DNA of 64,000 nt, from positions 1,116,001-1,180,000 of the forward strand of contig JAHQIY010000017.1 of the NCBI GenBank assembly GCA_019054805.1, read 5' to 3'. The translations under genes were made by a program, and so were the position numbers. Position 1 is the first letter of the stretch. Every line of letters starts with the position of its first letter. This stretch comes from Brachionus manjavacas. Lineage: Eukaryota > Rotifera > Eurotatoria > Ploima > Brachionidae. Below the pieces are notes generated by a model, which was not told where the DNA came from, did no database searches, and was given only the letters and a program-made list of their open reading frames with translations. This document shows positions 37,101-49,272 of this stretch, piece after piece.

Positions 37101-37781
37101 TTGGTTTTTAGAAAAGTTAATTTTCTTTGTTAAATTTGAATTAATTTTTTTAAAGAAATGGTAAAAAAGTTATTAAGAGTGTTCCAATTAGCAGCATCTT
37201 TGCTTAATCTAAAATCAGGTTTCTGCAACTATTGGTTTTTTGAACGCCATTAAAAACAATTCGAATTGAAAGAAAAATCTATAAAACACAAAATAAAAAA
37301 TATACTTGGAGACATGTGAAATTTAAAAAAAAAATTTATCTAATAGAATAAACTTAGAAGTTTTTTTTTTAAATAAAGTGTAAGGGATGATAATTGTTTC
37401 AAAATTTTCTCTCAAGCAAAGTAAAACTTTTACAAAATAAATTAGTCCTTTCTTGGTAGAATTTATATTAATCAAACTATTTTAGAATTTTATTAAAAGA
37501 TTTGGAGACGCAAAAACAATTTAATTTCATCAATAAAATTAAATAAAAAATTGGCCTTAAGATGAAAAATTTGCTATCACTCTATCAATTGTTATTTAAT
37601 CAAAAAATTAGAAATTTCAATTTAAAAAAAAATCTAAAATAAATAATAATTTAGAAAAATTCGAACTACAATATTTTATAATTTTATTAAATAGAAAAAA
37701 TATCTAAATTGATGTTAAATTTTTTAATTTTTTTACCAATATACCAAAAATATTTTAAAGTTTTCTTTATTCAAATATAAA
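31132..37781. other. 6.6 kb gene-poor AT-rich region
   Basis: No supported gene. A less AT-rich stretch at about 33650-34140 has no readable frame on either strand. About 34207-34250 (AAGTCAAAGTCAAGTCATGG) echoes the internal units of the hAT-like MITE. A TA dinucleotide run is at about 32153-32168. About 36720-37020 is slightly more complex, with ACTACTACTACTAC, but shows nothing coding. Confidence 0.5.
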
Positions 37782-38224
37782 TTAGTAATAGTCATGGCTG
37801 AGAGCGTGATCAATTAGACACTTTGCATACGGCTTAGTGAGCTTTCTTCTGGAAAAATCATAGATAAGATCTCTTAGATCAGGTGAAACCAAACACGTAT
37901 TAGCACAGGTGACTGTGATCGGCGTATCACTTACCTAAAAAAAAATCTTTAAAAAAAAATAAATTTTTGATGAGTTTTTATTACACTTTCATCTTTGAAG
38001 TAAATGTCACCATTGGCACATTTGACACATCCCATGATACAATAATTTATTTCGTTAATTTTCTTTTCACTAAGGGGTCTTTGAATTGGCTCTTCTAGTT
38101 TGTTCTCCTGCATTGACTGCTTGTGGCTGTGATCAAGTTTGTATCCAAACGAGCCCGGCGCTACACTAATTAGGACAAGAACTGACAAGCTCAGGCCAAA
38201 CGCTATTTTGATGAGTTGACACAT
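37782..38224 (-). CDS. Small secreted six-cysteine protein B, paralogue of A (130 aa, 2 exons)
   Basis: Exons on the minus strand: 38224-37985 and 37934-37782; the 50-base intron is phase 0. A signal peptide covers about residues 1-27 (IAFGLSLSVLVLISVAPGSFG). A KK pair is at 54-55. Cysteines are C62, C66, C69, C90, C94 and C119, in the pattern YCIMGCVKCA…TCANTCL…KCL. It shares with protein A the position of the first three cysteines, the CAN.CL block and the exon structure, though the rest has diverged strongly, so it is an old duplicate under cysteine-framework constraint. The second exon opens with GTAAGTG right after AG, so the exact join should be treated with some care. Confidence 0.82.
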
Positions 38225-38569
38225 TTTTATTTCAATTCAATATTTCTTAAAAATTGAGGAATATTTATTTTGGATTTTTCTATTAATATATATTTTTATT
38301 CGAACGCCTTTTCCTTAAGCCTTATTAAAGCTAATTAATTTGGTTTTGCGGATTTTCCACTCAATGCTAATACACAATAGGAATAAAATTTCCACTAAGG
38401 TTCTTAACTGTTCTTATAAAAAAAAATTCAAATAAAATTAGCTTTGGATTATTTGGTTAAAAAGAAAAGCTTAATTAAAAAAAAGAATTAATCCTTGATT
38501 AGTTTTTTAATTTAAAAATAAGAAAAGCACGTAATTGGACTGATGAGAAAATGCTGACGAAAAGTGCTG

Positions 38570-38577
38570 CTTTTATA
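38570..38577 (-). promoter_or_regulatory. Candidate TATA box upstream of six-cysteine gene B
   Basis: On the minus strand GTGTATAAAAGCAGC lies in a less AT-rich context about 345 bases before the ATG. A TCATCAGTCC initiator-like sequence follows about 30 bases later. The long distance to the ATG would need a 5' UTR or an upstream intron. Confidence 0.4.
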
Positions 38578-39698
38578 CACCTAATCCAGTCTTTTTTTAA
38601 AAAAAAATTTAAGAGCTCTTAAAGGCTTTTGAAAATTTATTGAATTATTTTAATTAAAGATAAGTGAATTTTATCTTCAAAATTGTCATATCTTTTTATA
38701 GAGCAAACATTTTGAAATGATCACCTCCGGGTGTCAATTTAAAAGACAGGAATTAATCTCTTAAAATGGAAAATTTATTAAACGCCTTGGTCGACACCCA
38801 AAGCTAATTGAAAATTTTCAAATTTGGATGACTCTTTTTTCCAGAATGATATTCTACACAGTGAAAGCAGGATCTTAAATAGTTGATTCCTAAATACCAA
38901 TAAGCGGATCTATCAATTTTTCATGTTTATTAGAACAAATTTATTGGAATCTACGGCATCAGGCTAACAAAAGATTCATTTAATTCTGGAAATCTATTTC
39001 CTCGTAAATACTTCTTTTCGAACATGGAAATAAATTTTTAACAGTTTAGATTTTTTTTTGTAAAAAAAATCATTTCAATCTATTTAATCCATTGCCAAAT
39101 TGATCTATTAGAAAATTGGATTGTTGAAAATTTTAAAGAAATTTTTTGCCATTTTATTTAATTGCTCAACATAAAAAACAAAAAAATATTTGAGTCCTAA
39201 AGGACATTGACTTAGAAAAGAGTGTAATTGAGCTTTTTATATGCCAATTATGAATTGACTCTGCGGTAATTGCATGATTTGTCCACATCCTTTCTTGAGG
39301 AAATTAAATTAAAGCCTGATTCAAACTGTTCTAAAACGCCTATCACTAATTCTTCTTTTTATTTTAATAAAATTTTTTAAAAACTAAAAATTATTTTTTA
39401 AACAAAAAATTTTATTGATTTTATTAAATTGAACTCACCTAGTTTCCTAAAACAGCTAAAAAATATTATTTTCCTTCAAAGGTGGATTATATTTCAAGGC
39501 CCGCTAAAACTAAAAAAAAATTGACCCAAAGCTTTTTATAAGACTCAAAATTAAGCTTTATTTTAAAATTCTAAAATGCGCGCTTTTATAAAAGTCTCAC
39601 CTTAAGCCATTTTTAGACTATTTAAAACCATTATATTATATTACATTTCATAAGCTGAACAAGATCTGATTTAAAAATTTATTGCTTGATTTTATAAA
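38578..39698. other. Intergenic between divergent genes
   Basis: AT-rich; no supported gene. Probably holds the upstream sequences of the six-cysteine gene B and of FANCI. Confidence 0.45.
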
Positions 39699-42600
39699 AT
39701 GTCTAAGCGGAAAGACAAAGAAAATTTGCCTAATGAAATCAGCTCCAAAAAGTCCAAAATCGAGCGCCCACCTCGAACTAAACTCCAAGCTGCGATAGTT
39801 CAAGAGGGTTTTTTCAAAAAAATTTTGACAAAAATTGATTCAGAACCGCTGACTTCCTCTCATCTGACCGAAATGTAACTTGTTTAAATAATTTTTCATT
39901 TTATTAAATTTCAATTGAAGTGTAAATACCATTGCACGAAGTAGTCCTTTAGGCAAAGAGAATAATTTATTAGCAGTATTCAAAAAAATTGTCAATAAAA
40001 ATGAGTAATTAATTTTTTTTTAAAAATGAAATTCATTTTAATTCCTTTATTTTTAAACAAGATTCGATTCAGATATGTTTTTGGGTCTACTCGATCAATT
40101 AAAAACAGATTTTTTATCAAAACATAAAAACATTTGTGCTTTTTTCCTATCAAACTTGTTAATGATTCACTCTGAATCGTTCAAAATTGACCAAAAAGCA
40201 TGCTCATCAACTGCTGGAGAGTTCAAAGTTTTCCATTTCAGACCAGTCCATTTCACGGCACTAATAAAGCACTCTTTTAATTTGGTTCGGATGTTTAAAT
40301 TTTCCAATGAAAGCAGAATCTATTTTAAATTTTTCAAAATTTTTATTAGTGTAAACTACTCGAATCAAAAATACATGTAATTATTTTCTGATGGTAAAAA
40401 AATTGTAATTTTTAATCCATTTTTTACAGGAAAGATAAATCACTGTTTACCGCTGCTGAGAAATTTTTGATTCAAGAGCTCAGCAAACGGTTGGAACTGG
40501 ACAAAACTGGTCTTATCAGCGATGAGGTCTTGAAGGCTTTCAAAGAGCTAATTGAAAAATTTCCAATTGAGTGCATGGATAATAATTTTTTGATAAAATT
40601 TTATTTTTCAATCACTTCTTTAATGAGCAATGACAAAGCCGAAAAAGTAAATCAATTTTTTTTTTGAATAAAATCTTAAAATTAATTTAAAGATGACCTT
40701 TGAGTTGTTGAAATTTTTGTCAAATATTTTTGAGATTGAACTTGAATCAAAAAAATCCAAAATGGTCCGAAAATGTCTTATTAAGTCTGTGGACATGAAA
40801 AATTTGCTGTTCTTGTTTAACATAAATGTATTGACAACATTTGTTCCTCAGGAAGTGCTTAACATCAAGCTCTTGACGTTTTGCTATAAAATATTGGATC
40901 ACTATGGTACACCTATTAACAAGAACTTTGAAGAACCAAAAAGTGTAAATGAAAGCTTTTGCCTATTTGTGTCTAAAATATTTAAGGAAGTTTTCATGGT
41001 GAGTCAATTTTAATCATGTTTTTTTTATATTGTTAGTATCAAGCAAAATTAGTTTGAAAAAATTAAATTTTGTTTTTTTTTGTTGAAAATTAGAACAAAT
41101 TTAATTAACTAATCTGATCATTAATCTTGTGTTTGATGTTGAGATGCTGTTTTAGGGATTTCCTTTGAGGAAATGAATCAATTTAAAATCCTACAATTTT
41201 AAATTAAACAATATACGGATAAATAAGGAAATATAAAAGGAAAATACACGTAACCTTTATGATTTCATAAGATTTTCAATTAATTCAATTCGAAAAATGG
41301 AAATCCGTTCGATTTTATTAATTATTTTTCCGATAAAAGCATTCACTATTGAGAAAAATAATTTTGAAAGTATTTTTGAAAGAATGAGGACGAATTTTAA
41401 GGAGATGGAATTCTGCTCATAACAAGAACATTTAATTACTAATTAGTTATATTCAACGATTTTTAAATACGATTAATAAGGATCAAGGCTTAAATTAAAA
41501 TTGTTTATTCATTAGATAATAACTCTTTGTTTGTTTTATATTTAATTTGGATTAATTAAAAAATTGCTTGAATTGTACTGAAATAAATAGGGAGATTCTT
41601 TATAAAACTATTCCTTTAAATCTGAAAAATTTCTCTACTAATTACATAAAACTTTGTAGGCTTTCATTTGTTAATTCTAATAATATTTAAAATAAAAACT
41701 AATTCAATGAAGGCTTAATTTAAAGAGAATTTTTTTTAAATTTTATTTTGCTAATAAATTCAAAATTATTTGAAATTAAAATACAAGCATTCTAAGAAAA
41801 AGTGCTTCTAAAATTAATTGATTAAACAAAAAGGTTTTTAAATTAAAAAATGTTCAATATTTTTGCATTAATCCCAAAACCATCTGAAACTAAAAATTTA
41901 AGAATTAAAAAACTAGAATCTTAATACTAAAATAAAATTAAACTTTTTATTTTTTTTAAAAATCGAAAAAATATTTTATCTTTATTTTTGAAGAATACTA
42001 AAGTTCTAAAGGAAAAAATGATCGAAAATCTCTTGACCAAAGCCAAGTCCAACTTTGACGTTTACACATCTCAGCTAGAAATTTTACTAAACTCAAGCAA
42101 TTCAAATTTTCTCAAAATAAATGACCAAGAAAGATCAGACATATTCAAAAAATTGATGAGCATTCTGTGCGGTTCGACAAAGAGCTCGGCTTTGCTTCAT
42201 AATATCGAGCCAAATCAAGCCATTAGAATACTCAAAGTGTTCAGAAAGTTTTTTTATTTACAAGCCAAAAAAGACTGTGGAAAAACAGCCATGAACAATT
42301 TGGTCACATTTTTGAGCTCAGACTCAAGAAACAGCAATAGTTCGCTCAGAGAAAAAAGTCTCCTCGGCCTTGCAACTCTTCTGGCCGAGCTCAATCGAAA
42401 CCAATTCAATTCATCAGGCGATGTCTCACATCAAAGCTGTATCGAAGCTAACTTAACAATTTCCTTGAGGATCATTGAAAACCTCCAAAAGCATCTCATC
42501 ACATTTGAAAAGAGTCCCAAAATTAAGTCCAAAATTTACCAAATTTTGGCCGGAATTCTCAAACTTTTTGAAGATAAATCTAACCATATAAATTTGCATC

Positions 42601-45600
42601 ACAATCAACTGTTAACCTCACTTGGCTATTTTTTTTTCAATTTACTTGAAAAGTACATGATAAAAACTTCGGACCGGGCCTATTTTAACCTAAAAAAGTG
42701 CTTTAACCTGACCAATTTTAAGCTGACCGAACCAATTGATGTTTTGCTGCACTGTGCTGATTTGTATTCTTCTAAAGCTCTTAAACTAATAAGTTCGGGT
42801 ATAATGGGCCACCGGATTTTGGGCGAAATACAAAATCAAATAAAACTGCTCAAAAAGTTCTACCTGGAGAGTGAGCCAAGTGATTTGTTTGATATTTACA
42901 AATATCAATTGCTGGACAAAGTAAAGCTTCAGAGTTCACCAGCCAAGTACATGAAGACTATTCACCAGTTAATATTTGGCTTTATTGATGTCATGCTCGA
43001 GAATTCGATTAATACCGAGAATTACAGTGACTTGACCACAATACTGAAGAGGTATGAGTCCACATCGAATTTGATAAGTACTGAAATTGAAAATTTGCTG
43101 TCTAATGTGAAAAAAATTCCAGCCGAGGAAAGTGTAGGAAGTGAAAAAAAGCGAAAGATTGAGCCAAGTGTCACAGGGGGTCAGAAACGAGCCAAAAAGG
43201 CTTCAGGGTCGAGTTCATCGGAGTCTATTGACAAGGAAAATGAGAGTGCTGCAAAAACAAGCAGTAGGAATAGGCGAGAAATTTTGCAGGATGTGTCGAA
43301 TAGACCGGGTGCAAGTTCAACTCTAAGCAAACCTGTCAAGTCAAATGTTTTGAAGCTTACTTTTGCCAATTTACAATTTGAGCATGTCCATCGTATTTCA
43401 TTTGCTTGCTGCAAAAAGATGGTTCAAATGTATCTTGGGTGTCATGACGAAAGTGTTTTTAAAAATAAAGACACAATTAGTTTGGGAATTTTGACCGATT
43501 TGTTGACCAACGATACTTTTGTCGAGTTTTTGATCAAAGTTATGGAAACAAAATTGAAAGTTTTAAAAAGTGAAGAAGATTTGTATGATCCAAGCGATTT
43601 GAGTGAAGAGGAGTTGTTTGATTTTTTGAGCCTGCTGTGGGTGCCGTTGTGTCAAAGAGTTAATGGAAATTTGACCAGGACAAAAAGTGTGTATAAAAAT
43701 ATTGGACAGATGTATGGAACTGGTTTTTTGAACAAATATCTGCGCTTTGTAGAATGTTTACAGTTAATTTGGAAAATATGTTCAAACAGATTTAGATCGC
43801 TTAGAATAGAATTAATTAAGAAAGAAAGTAGGATTTTTTATTTTTTTTTCGTTTTCATTTAATAATCTTATTTTAAGGAAAATGTTACACGAACAGTTCA
43901 TTTTTTGAGTGTGAAAATCGGTCTAAAATTTCAGAGTTCTATTGGAATTTTATTGAAAATTGTTTGGTAAATTGAACTTTTTTAAATAATATAATTTTTA
44001 GTTATCGATGGATCGGGAGCAATTTTTAAGAATTACTGAAATTATTACAAATATGATTCATATAAAGTTAGAAAGAATTTTTAATTTTTTAAAATCTAAA
44101 GCTTCTCTTGTTGCATAAATAGCCCATTTTTAAACAACATTTAAAAAAAACATCTATTATTTCAAAATTAATAATTAAATTCAATCAATTGAAAAGATCA
44201 AAATATTTATCGAAGAAAATTGAAGAAAATTCAAATTTTGATAAAATTTCTATCATTATTTTTTGACAAAATTAAAATATATTGACTTTAGCCATAATTT
44301 TTAAAAGAACATTGATTCAATTCCTAACCTACTATTCCTTAAATTATAGCTTAAATTGCTTAGATCATTTTTTACCAATTTTGTTTTTAAATTGGTGTTA
44401 ATGTAGTTTAGTACAAAATGAAAACAAATTTCCTTTCGTGAAAAATTTAAATTTTTAAAATAACAAAAAAATAATTTTTAAAGCGATTTTTGGCTTAGTA
44501 AACTAAAAATTTCTAGCTTTGAAGGAAAAAAAAGAAATATTTTTTTTAATTTTTATTATGTTTAGTTAAAAATGTTGGCTGACCATGAGCCAGTCATGAG
44601 TTTTTATTAAAATTCTCGCTTGGCAAAACAAACTTTTACATTTATTTAAAATAAAATATCAAAGCATCAATAAAATTAAATTTGATTATAAAATTTATTG
44701 ATTTTAATTAAAAGAGGAGTATAATTATGTTAAATTTTTTTGAGATTTTTTTTATCTTTAATTTAAATTTTTCAAGAAAGAAAATGTTCTAATTCAATTT
44801 AAATATAACATATCAAGTCTTTAAATTATCAAGTGAATTGTGATATGAATGATAGCATCCTATCTAGATATGTATGCTGAAAAGCAAATGAATTGAGATT
44901 AAACTTTTGCCAATTGGTACTTTCCTGGGCCTCGTTCTGATTAATATCTCAAGAGAAAATCTTTACAGACATTAAATCGAATTCATTAAGAAAATCTGAT
45001 ATTTTTAAGAGATTTTATCAAAAAAAATGCTTGAAAAATTCAAGAGCTTCTTATTAATCTTCCCATTTAATTTGATATTTTAAGATTCTATATTCCTTTT
45101 TTTTAGAGAACCTTAAAGTGCCTGTTGAATCCTACTATTACGACCCAATTATTATCAAACAAGTGTTCAGTGGCATTGTTAAATCTCATATCAGACATTG
45201 TTTCAGAAGTCGATTTGAAACAAAAATGCTACGATAATTTGTCGCAATTTTTGTACAATTTGGCTGACAACCGTGTTTCAGCAGACATTGATTTTGGCTT
45301 TGGTTTGGTTAATTTTTTGGCTAAAATTTCAGCTAGCTCAAATACACCGGTAGTTTTGTTAAAAAATTTGGCAATGGATTACTCTAGCATTCGATATTTG
45401 GACTTTACTGACGAGTCCGAATCTAATAAAGAGCCTATTGATGAAAAAACAGCACAATTTAATTTCTTTAATTGTTCATATAGTTTCATAAAATACCAAC
45501 ATTTTATCAATGAAGAAATTATTAATTTGTTCAACCACTTTAAATGGTGCATGTCCAAATTCAGTTCATTAGATCCCAGTGCATTGCTTCTCTCATTAAA

Positions 45601-46278
45601 CACTCAAATAGACTCTATTGTCTTGACCATCAGCTATTTGCTCAAGTCAGTTTTTGATGCAGCAACAGCCAAAGTTAATTTTGAATTGATGATCCATTTT
45701 TACCAATTTATGACTTTCTATTTAAAATCTGTATCTATCAATATATATAGTTTATTTATTTTTCTAAATTATATTTTTTTAGGATTTGTTTCACAGTCTA
45801 AATTTTGATGGGGTACTAGTCACCAAAGATCTAATTGACAGAATTTCCCTGTTTTTGCAGTCGAATCTTACTGAACAGCTCAATAGAATAAACGTAAGGC
45901 TCAAATTATAAATTAAATGTTATTTTTTAAGTTGTCTATTTTAGGAAGTGGTTATTGATGAATATCAAGAAGATTTCGATCAAAAATATCAAATTATAAA
46001 TGTAAATAAACAAAAATATTCTTTAAGAAAAAATTATTTCCTTTTTTTGTATCAAGATTATCAAGCATAAAGAAAGTATGGAAACATTGGTGAATTCAAT
46101 TGATGAGTTCGAAAAAGAGTTATTCAATTTAAATTCGGCTAAAAATTATGAGATTAAAATTCTTGATAATTACAAAACTTTTGTGTCTAGTTTAAAAATT
46201 ACAATTAAAAGCAAAGCTGCTAGATTTGTGTCAGCATTGGAAATTGATCAGATTTTAAATGATATTAATGGTGATTGA
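39699..46278 (+). CDS. FANCI: FANCI, Fanconi anaemia complementation group I (1365 aa, 12 exons)
   Basis: Exons 39699-39874, 39921-40004, 40062-40376, 40430-40646, 40693-40998, 41994-43827, 43878-43966, 44002-44066, 45109-45730, 45783-45893, 45945-46001 and 46057-46278. All joins are GT..AG and keep frame, giving 1365 codons against 1328 in human. FANCI pairs with FANCD2 as the DNA clamp of interstrand crosslink repair. Family matches include CYKILDHYGTPINKNFEEP, KLTEPIDVLLHCADLY, TPVVLLKNLAMDYSS and the C-terminal NSIDEFEKELFNL. NSSLREKSLLGLATLL places K487 at the monoubiquitination site (human K523). Basic nuclear-signal-like stretches are at the N-terminus (MSKRKDKE, SSKKSKIERPPR) and in a mid-protein insertion (EKKRKIEPS). 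The SQ phosphorylation cluster after the lysine is not seen. Two introns of about 1 kb (40999-41993, 44067-45108) contrast with the short others. Confidence 0.88.
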
Positions 46279-46783
46279 TTGTTTGTAAATTGAATTTAAA
46301 TCCGAAAATGTTTTGTTTTTTTGTTAAAATTAAAATTCGATTGATAATTAAAACTTTTTTAGATTATTTTATATTTCATCCGTTAATTATCTTGTAAAAA
46401 TTTTTTCTAAATGATTTAATCAAAATCGCCAAAAATATTGTTGCTTTTTCAAATAAAATTAATAAATTTTGTTAACATTATTCTATTTTTATTCAAGACC
46501 AAATTATTTATCAAAATATGGGAAAATGTGAAAGACAATTTTGAAATTTTAGCGTAGCCAAAAAGAATCCAATTTGAAAAGCACAGCGTTCATAAAAGAG
46601 AATTATTTAAAATATTTTTGTACTCACGCGGTGATGAAATAATTTAAAATTTTTTATTTGAATTTGCCAAAACTGCAAATTTAAATTTGTTTAAAAATTT
46701 TGAGTTAAAAAAATTTTAATTTTTAAAAGCATGGCTTTTTTAGAATAATTTTTCGTTGCAGATAAAATTTGAACTGAACCAAA
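46279..46783. other. Intergenic FANCI-PSME3
   Basis: 505 AT-rich bases with AATAAA-type signals at about 46453. TTTTTCGTTGCAG at 46749-46761 is a strong 3' splice acceptor 22 bases before the PSME3 ATG, suggesting a 5' UTR intron or spliced-leader addition. Confidence 0.5.
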
Positions 46784-47895
46784 ATGAGTGCCAAATCGAC
46801 TTATGCCGATAAAAATATGGAAGCCTATGTGGAGCGTATTAAGACCAATGCTGAACACTTGGCAAAAGATATTTTTCCAAAAAAAGCTCTAGAACTAGAT
46901 GAGCTGGTCAATGTAAATTAAAATTAAAATTTAATTTAAATTTCTTCAAATTTTTCTTAACATCTTGTCAGGGCTCTTCTCTTGACACAGCAAATTTGAC
47001 TAAAGTATTTGACTCTACTGATTTTCCCAAGCCGGAAGATTTCATTTTAGCCTCAACTGGACTTGAAAAATCTGATATAAATCAAAAAGAAAATGTAGAC
47101 GAATCTGTAAAACAAAAATTAATTTTGAATTAATTTATTTTCTATTATTTTAAATTAAGATGCAGCCGAAAAAGAGAAAATATGATCAATTAAGTAAAAG
47201 CGATACGGAAAATTCTGGCACCAAAGTAATCCTTTTCCCAGGTGGAGCAATCAAGTCAAACCAAACTATAATTGATTTACTAAAACACATTAAACCTTAT
47301 GTAATTCATTTCTTGGACTCATCGGCAATGGTTTATTTAAATTTAAATTTAAAAAAAAAATTTAATAATTTTTATTTCTAGTTAAAATTATGGATTCAAA
47401 TTTTGATACCTCAAATTGAGGATTTTAAGGCCGAATTGTCTCTACAAATTCAAGTAAATAATAATAATTGAAAATTAAAAATTTTTTATGATCTATTTAA
47501 GGAAGAATCTTTGGCCGAAATCAGGTCCATTGAGTCTGAAGTGGCCACATATTTAGACCATATTTACAAGTATTATGCAGTAAGAGGAAAATTGGTAGCC
47601 AAATTTGCCAAGTATCCTCATGTGGTAAGCTCTAAAAAATATTTAAAAAAAGAATCAAAATTTTTTTAATCTTTTAAGCATGATTATAAGCAGAGCATTT
47701 TGGAGTTGGACGAAAAAATGTTCATGACCGCACGTTTGATCGCTTTGGAACTTAGGAATCACTATGTAAGCTTTATAAATTTTCTTTGCTTGATTAATTA
47801 AATTTTTTTAAAAGACAGGTGTACATGATATTTTGATTAAAAATTTGGAAAAAATTAAAAAACCTCGTTCAGATCATACAATTTCAATGTATTAG
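46784..47895 (+). CDS. PSME3: Proteasome activator PA28 gamma / REG gamma (265 aa, 7 exons)
   Basis: Exons 46784-46912, 46972-47106, 47160-47330, 47382-47453, 47502-47624, 47679-47765 and 47815-47895; every intron is phase 0. PA28 gamma forms a nuclear heptamer that caps the 20S proteasome and allows ATP- and ubiquitin-independent breakdown of selected proteins. Matches to the family run throughout: IFPKKALELDELV, the nuclear signal PKKRKYDQ, GTKVILFPGGAIKSNQTIID, LWIQILIPQIED, QEESLAEIRSIESEVATYLD, VAKFAKYPHVHDYKQSI and ALELRNHYTGVHDILIKNLE with KIKKPRSD. The chain ends in Tyr as in human. The gamma type (not alpha/beta) is shown by the nuclear signal and is the expected invertebrate form. 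It follows FANCI on the same strand. Confidence 0.96.
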
Positions 47896-49272
47896 AAAAA
47901 AAACAGGGTGAAAACTCGGATTTTATATGAAGGTGTTCGATTCTAAATTTTTTAAATCGTTTCTTCCGTTTAAATTTCATTTATTATACAAAAATAAAAC
48001 TAATAAATATCAAATTTTTGATGTAATTTTATATATTAAATTGTGTTTATATTAACTAAATACTTCTGAATCTAAACCTTAATTAAGATTTGATTTTTTT
48101 TAAACAGATAATAAAACAATAGATTAATTGATAAAATTTTATTTTTTTTATTTTTTTTAGCAGAATTTGCGTTCACTTATGAATACGTCCAATTGAGGCT
48201 GACATTTTTTTTCGGTTGAGTGTTAATCAGACTATTCTAGTATAAGATAAAAATTTTTCTGAATTCTTAATTATAAAATAATGTCAAATTATAACTCAAT
48301 TTTAATTTTAAAACTAAAAAGTATTTAAATAAAAAAAAAAATATTTTTCGTTTGAAATTGTGTAAACAAAAATTATTGAAAGTTGAAAAATTTTAGAATG
48401 TTTTTATTTAAGATCTTTTTTAGATTTATAATTAACTGATTTTTATTTTTTATACAAAACTGACTTTAAAAAAATGGAAAAATATTTAAAAGGAATATTT
48501 TGATCAGAAAATAAATTGTGTACCCAGGCTTTAAATAAAGGATACATTTTGAATAGATAAATATTTATTTTTTTACTCAGTTAATTTAGTATAAATAATG
48601 CATTTTAGTTACAGTTGCATTGAAAAATTAATAAATAATTTAATCAACTCAAATGGGTTTTCTTTAAAATCTGAAATCTTATGATAGTTTATGATATCTT
48701 GATAATTTTTTTAAAAAATTTGTTTTTAAATAATTTAACAAAAAACCTTTATTTAATTTATTGACGTTGAAATATTTTAAAATTATTTAAGCAAATTATG
48801 AGAAATAGCTTAATAAATTCACTGCGTTTAGCTTTTCAGATATCAAAATCTTATTTTATGTATACTTTTACCAATTTGGATAATAATTGATTCAAATTAA
48901 CCATAATAAATATTGTTTCCAAATAGCATAAAGTCTTTCATTCACTCCTATCTCAGTTATAGTTATCATAACTTTGTGTTTTGATTTTGAATAAATAAAA
49001 TACAAATCGGATGCTCAAAAGGTTGTTATTATCAAAATTTATTTTAAAATTGATAATATATTAATAAATTATTTTAAAATTAGTTTTAAAATTATAAATT
49101 AATAATTAGACTAAAAATGAAAAATTAAAAAAAAACAAAATTAGTATTTCAAATTTCAACTAAAAATAATAATTACACTTTTGCTGGCTATGAATTTTAA
49201 TTTGATAGTTCATCATAAATTTAAATATTTTTTCCTAAATTAAAATAAGAATCAGTCTAAAAAAATATTCAA
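47896..49272. other. Intergenic PSME3-NPAT-like
   Basis: AT-rich with low-complexity A/T runs; no supported feature. Confidence 0.5.

Noticed and set aside
40999-41993. Splitting FANCI into two genes at the long intron
   Set aside because: The frame is in phase across the GTGAGT..AAG junction, and sequence on both sides matches consecutive parts of FANCI (DHYGTPINKNFEEP before, the ubiquitination-site region after).
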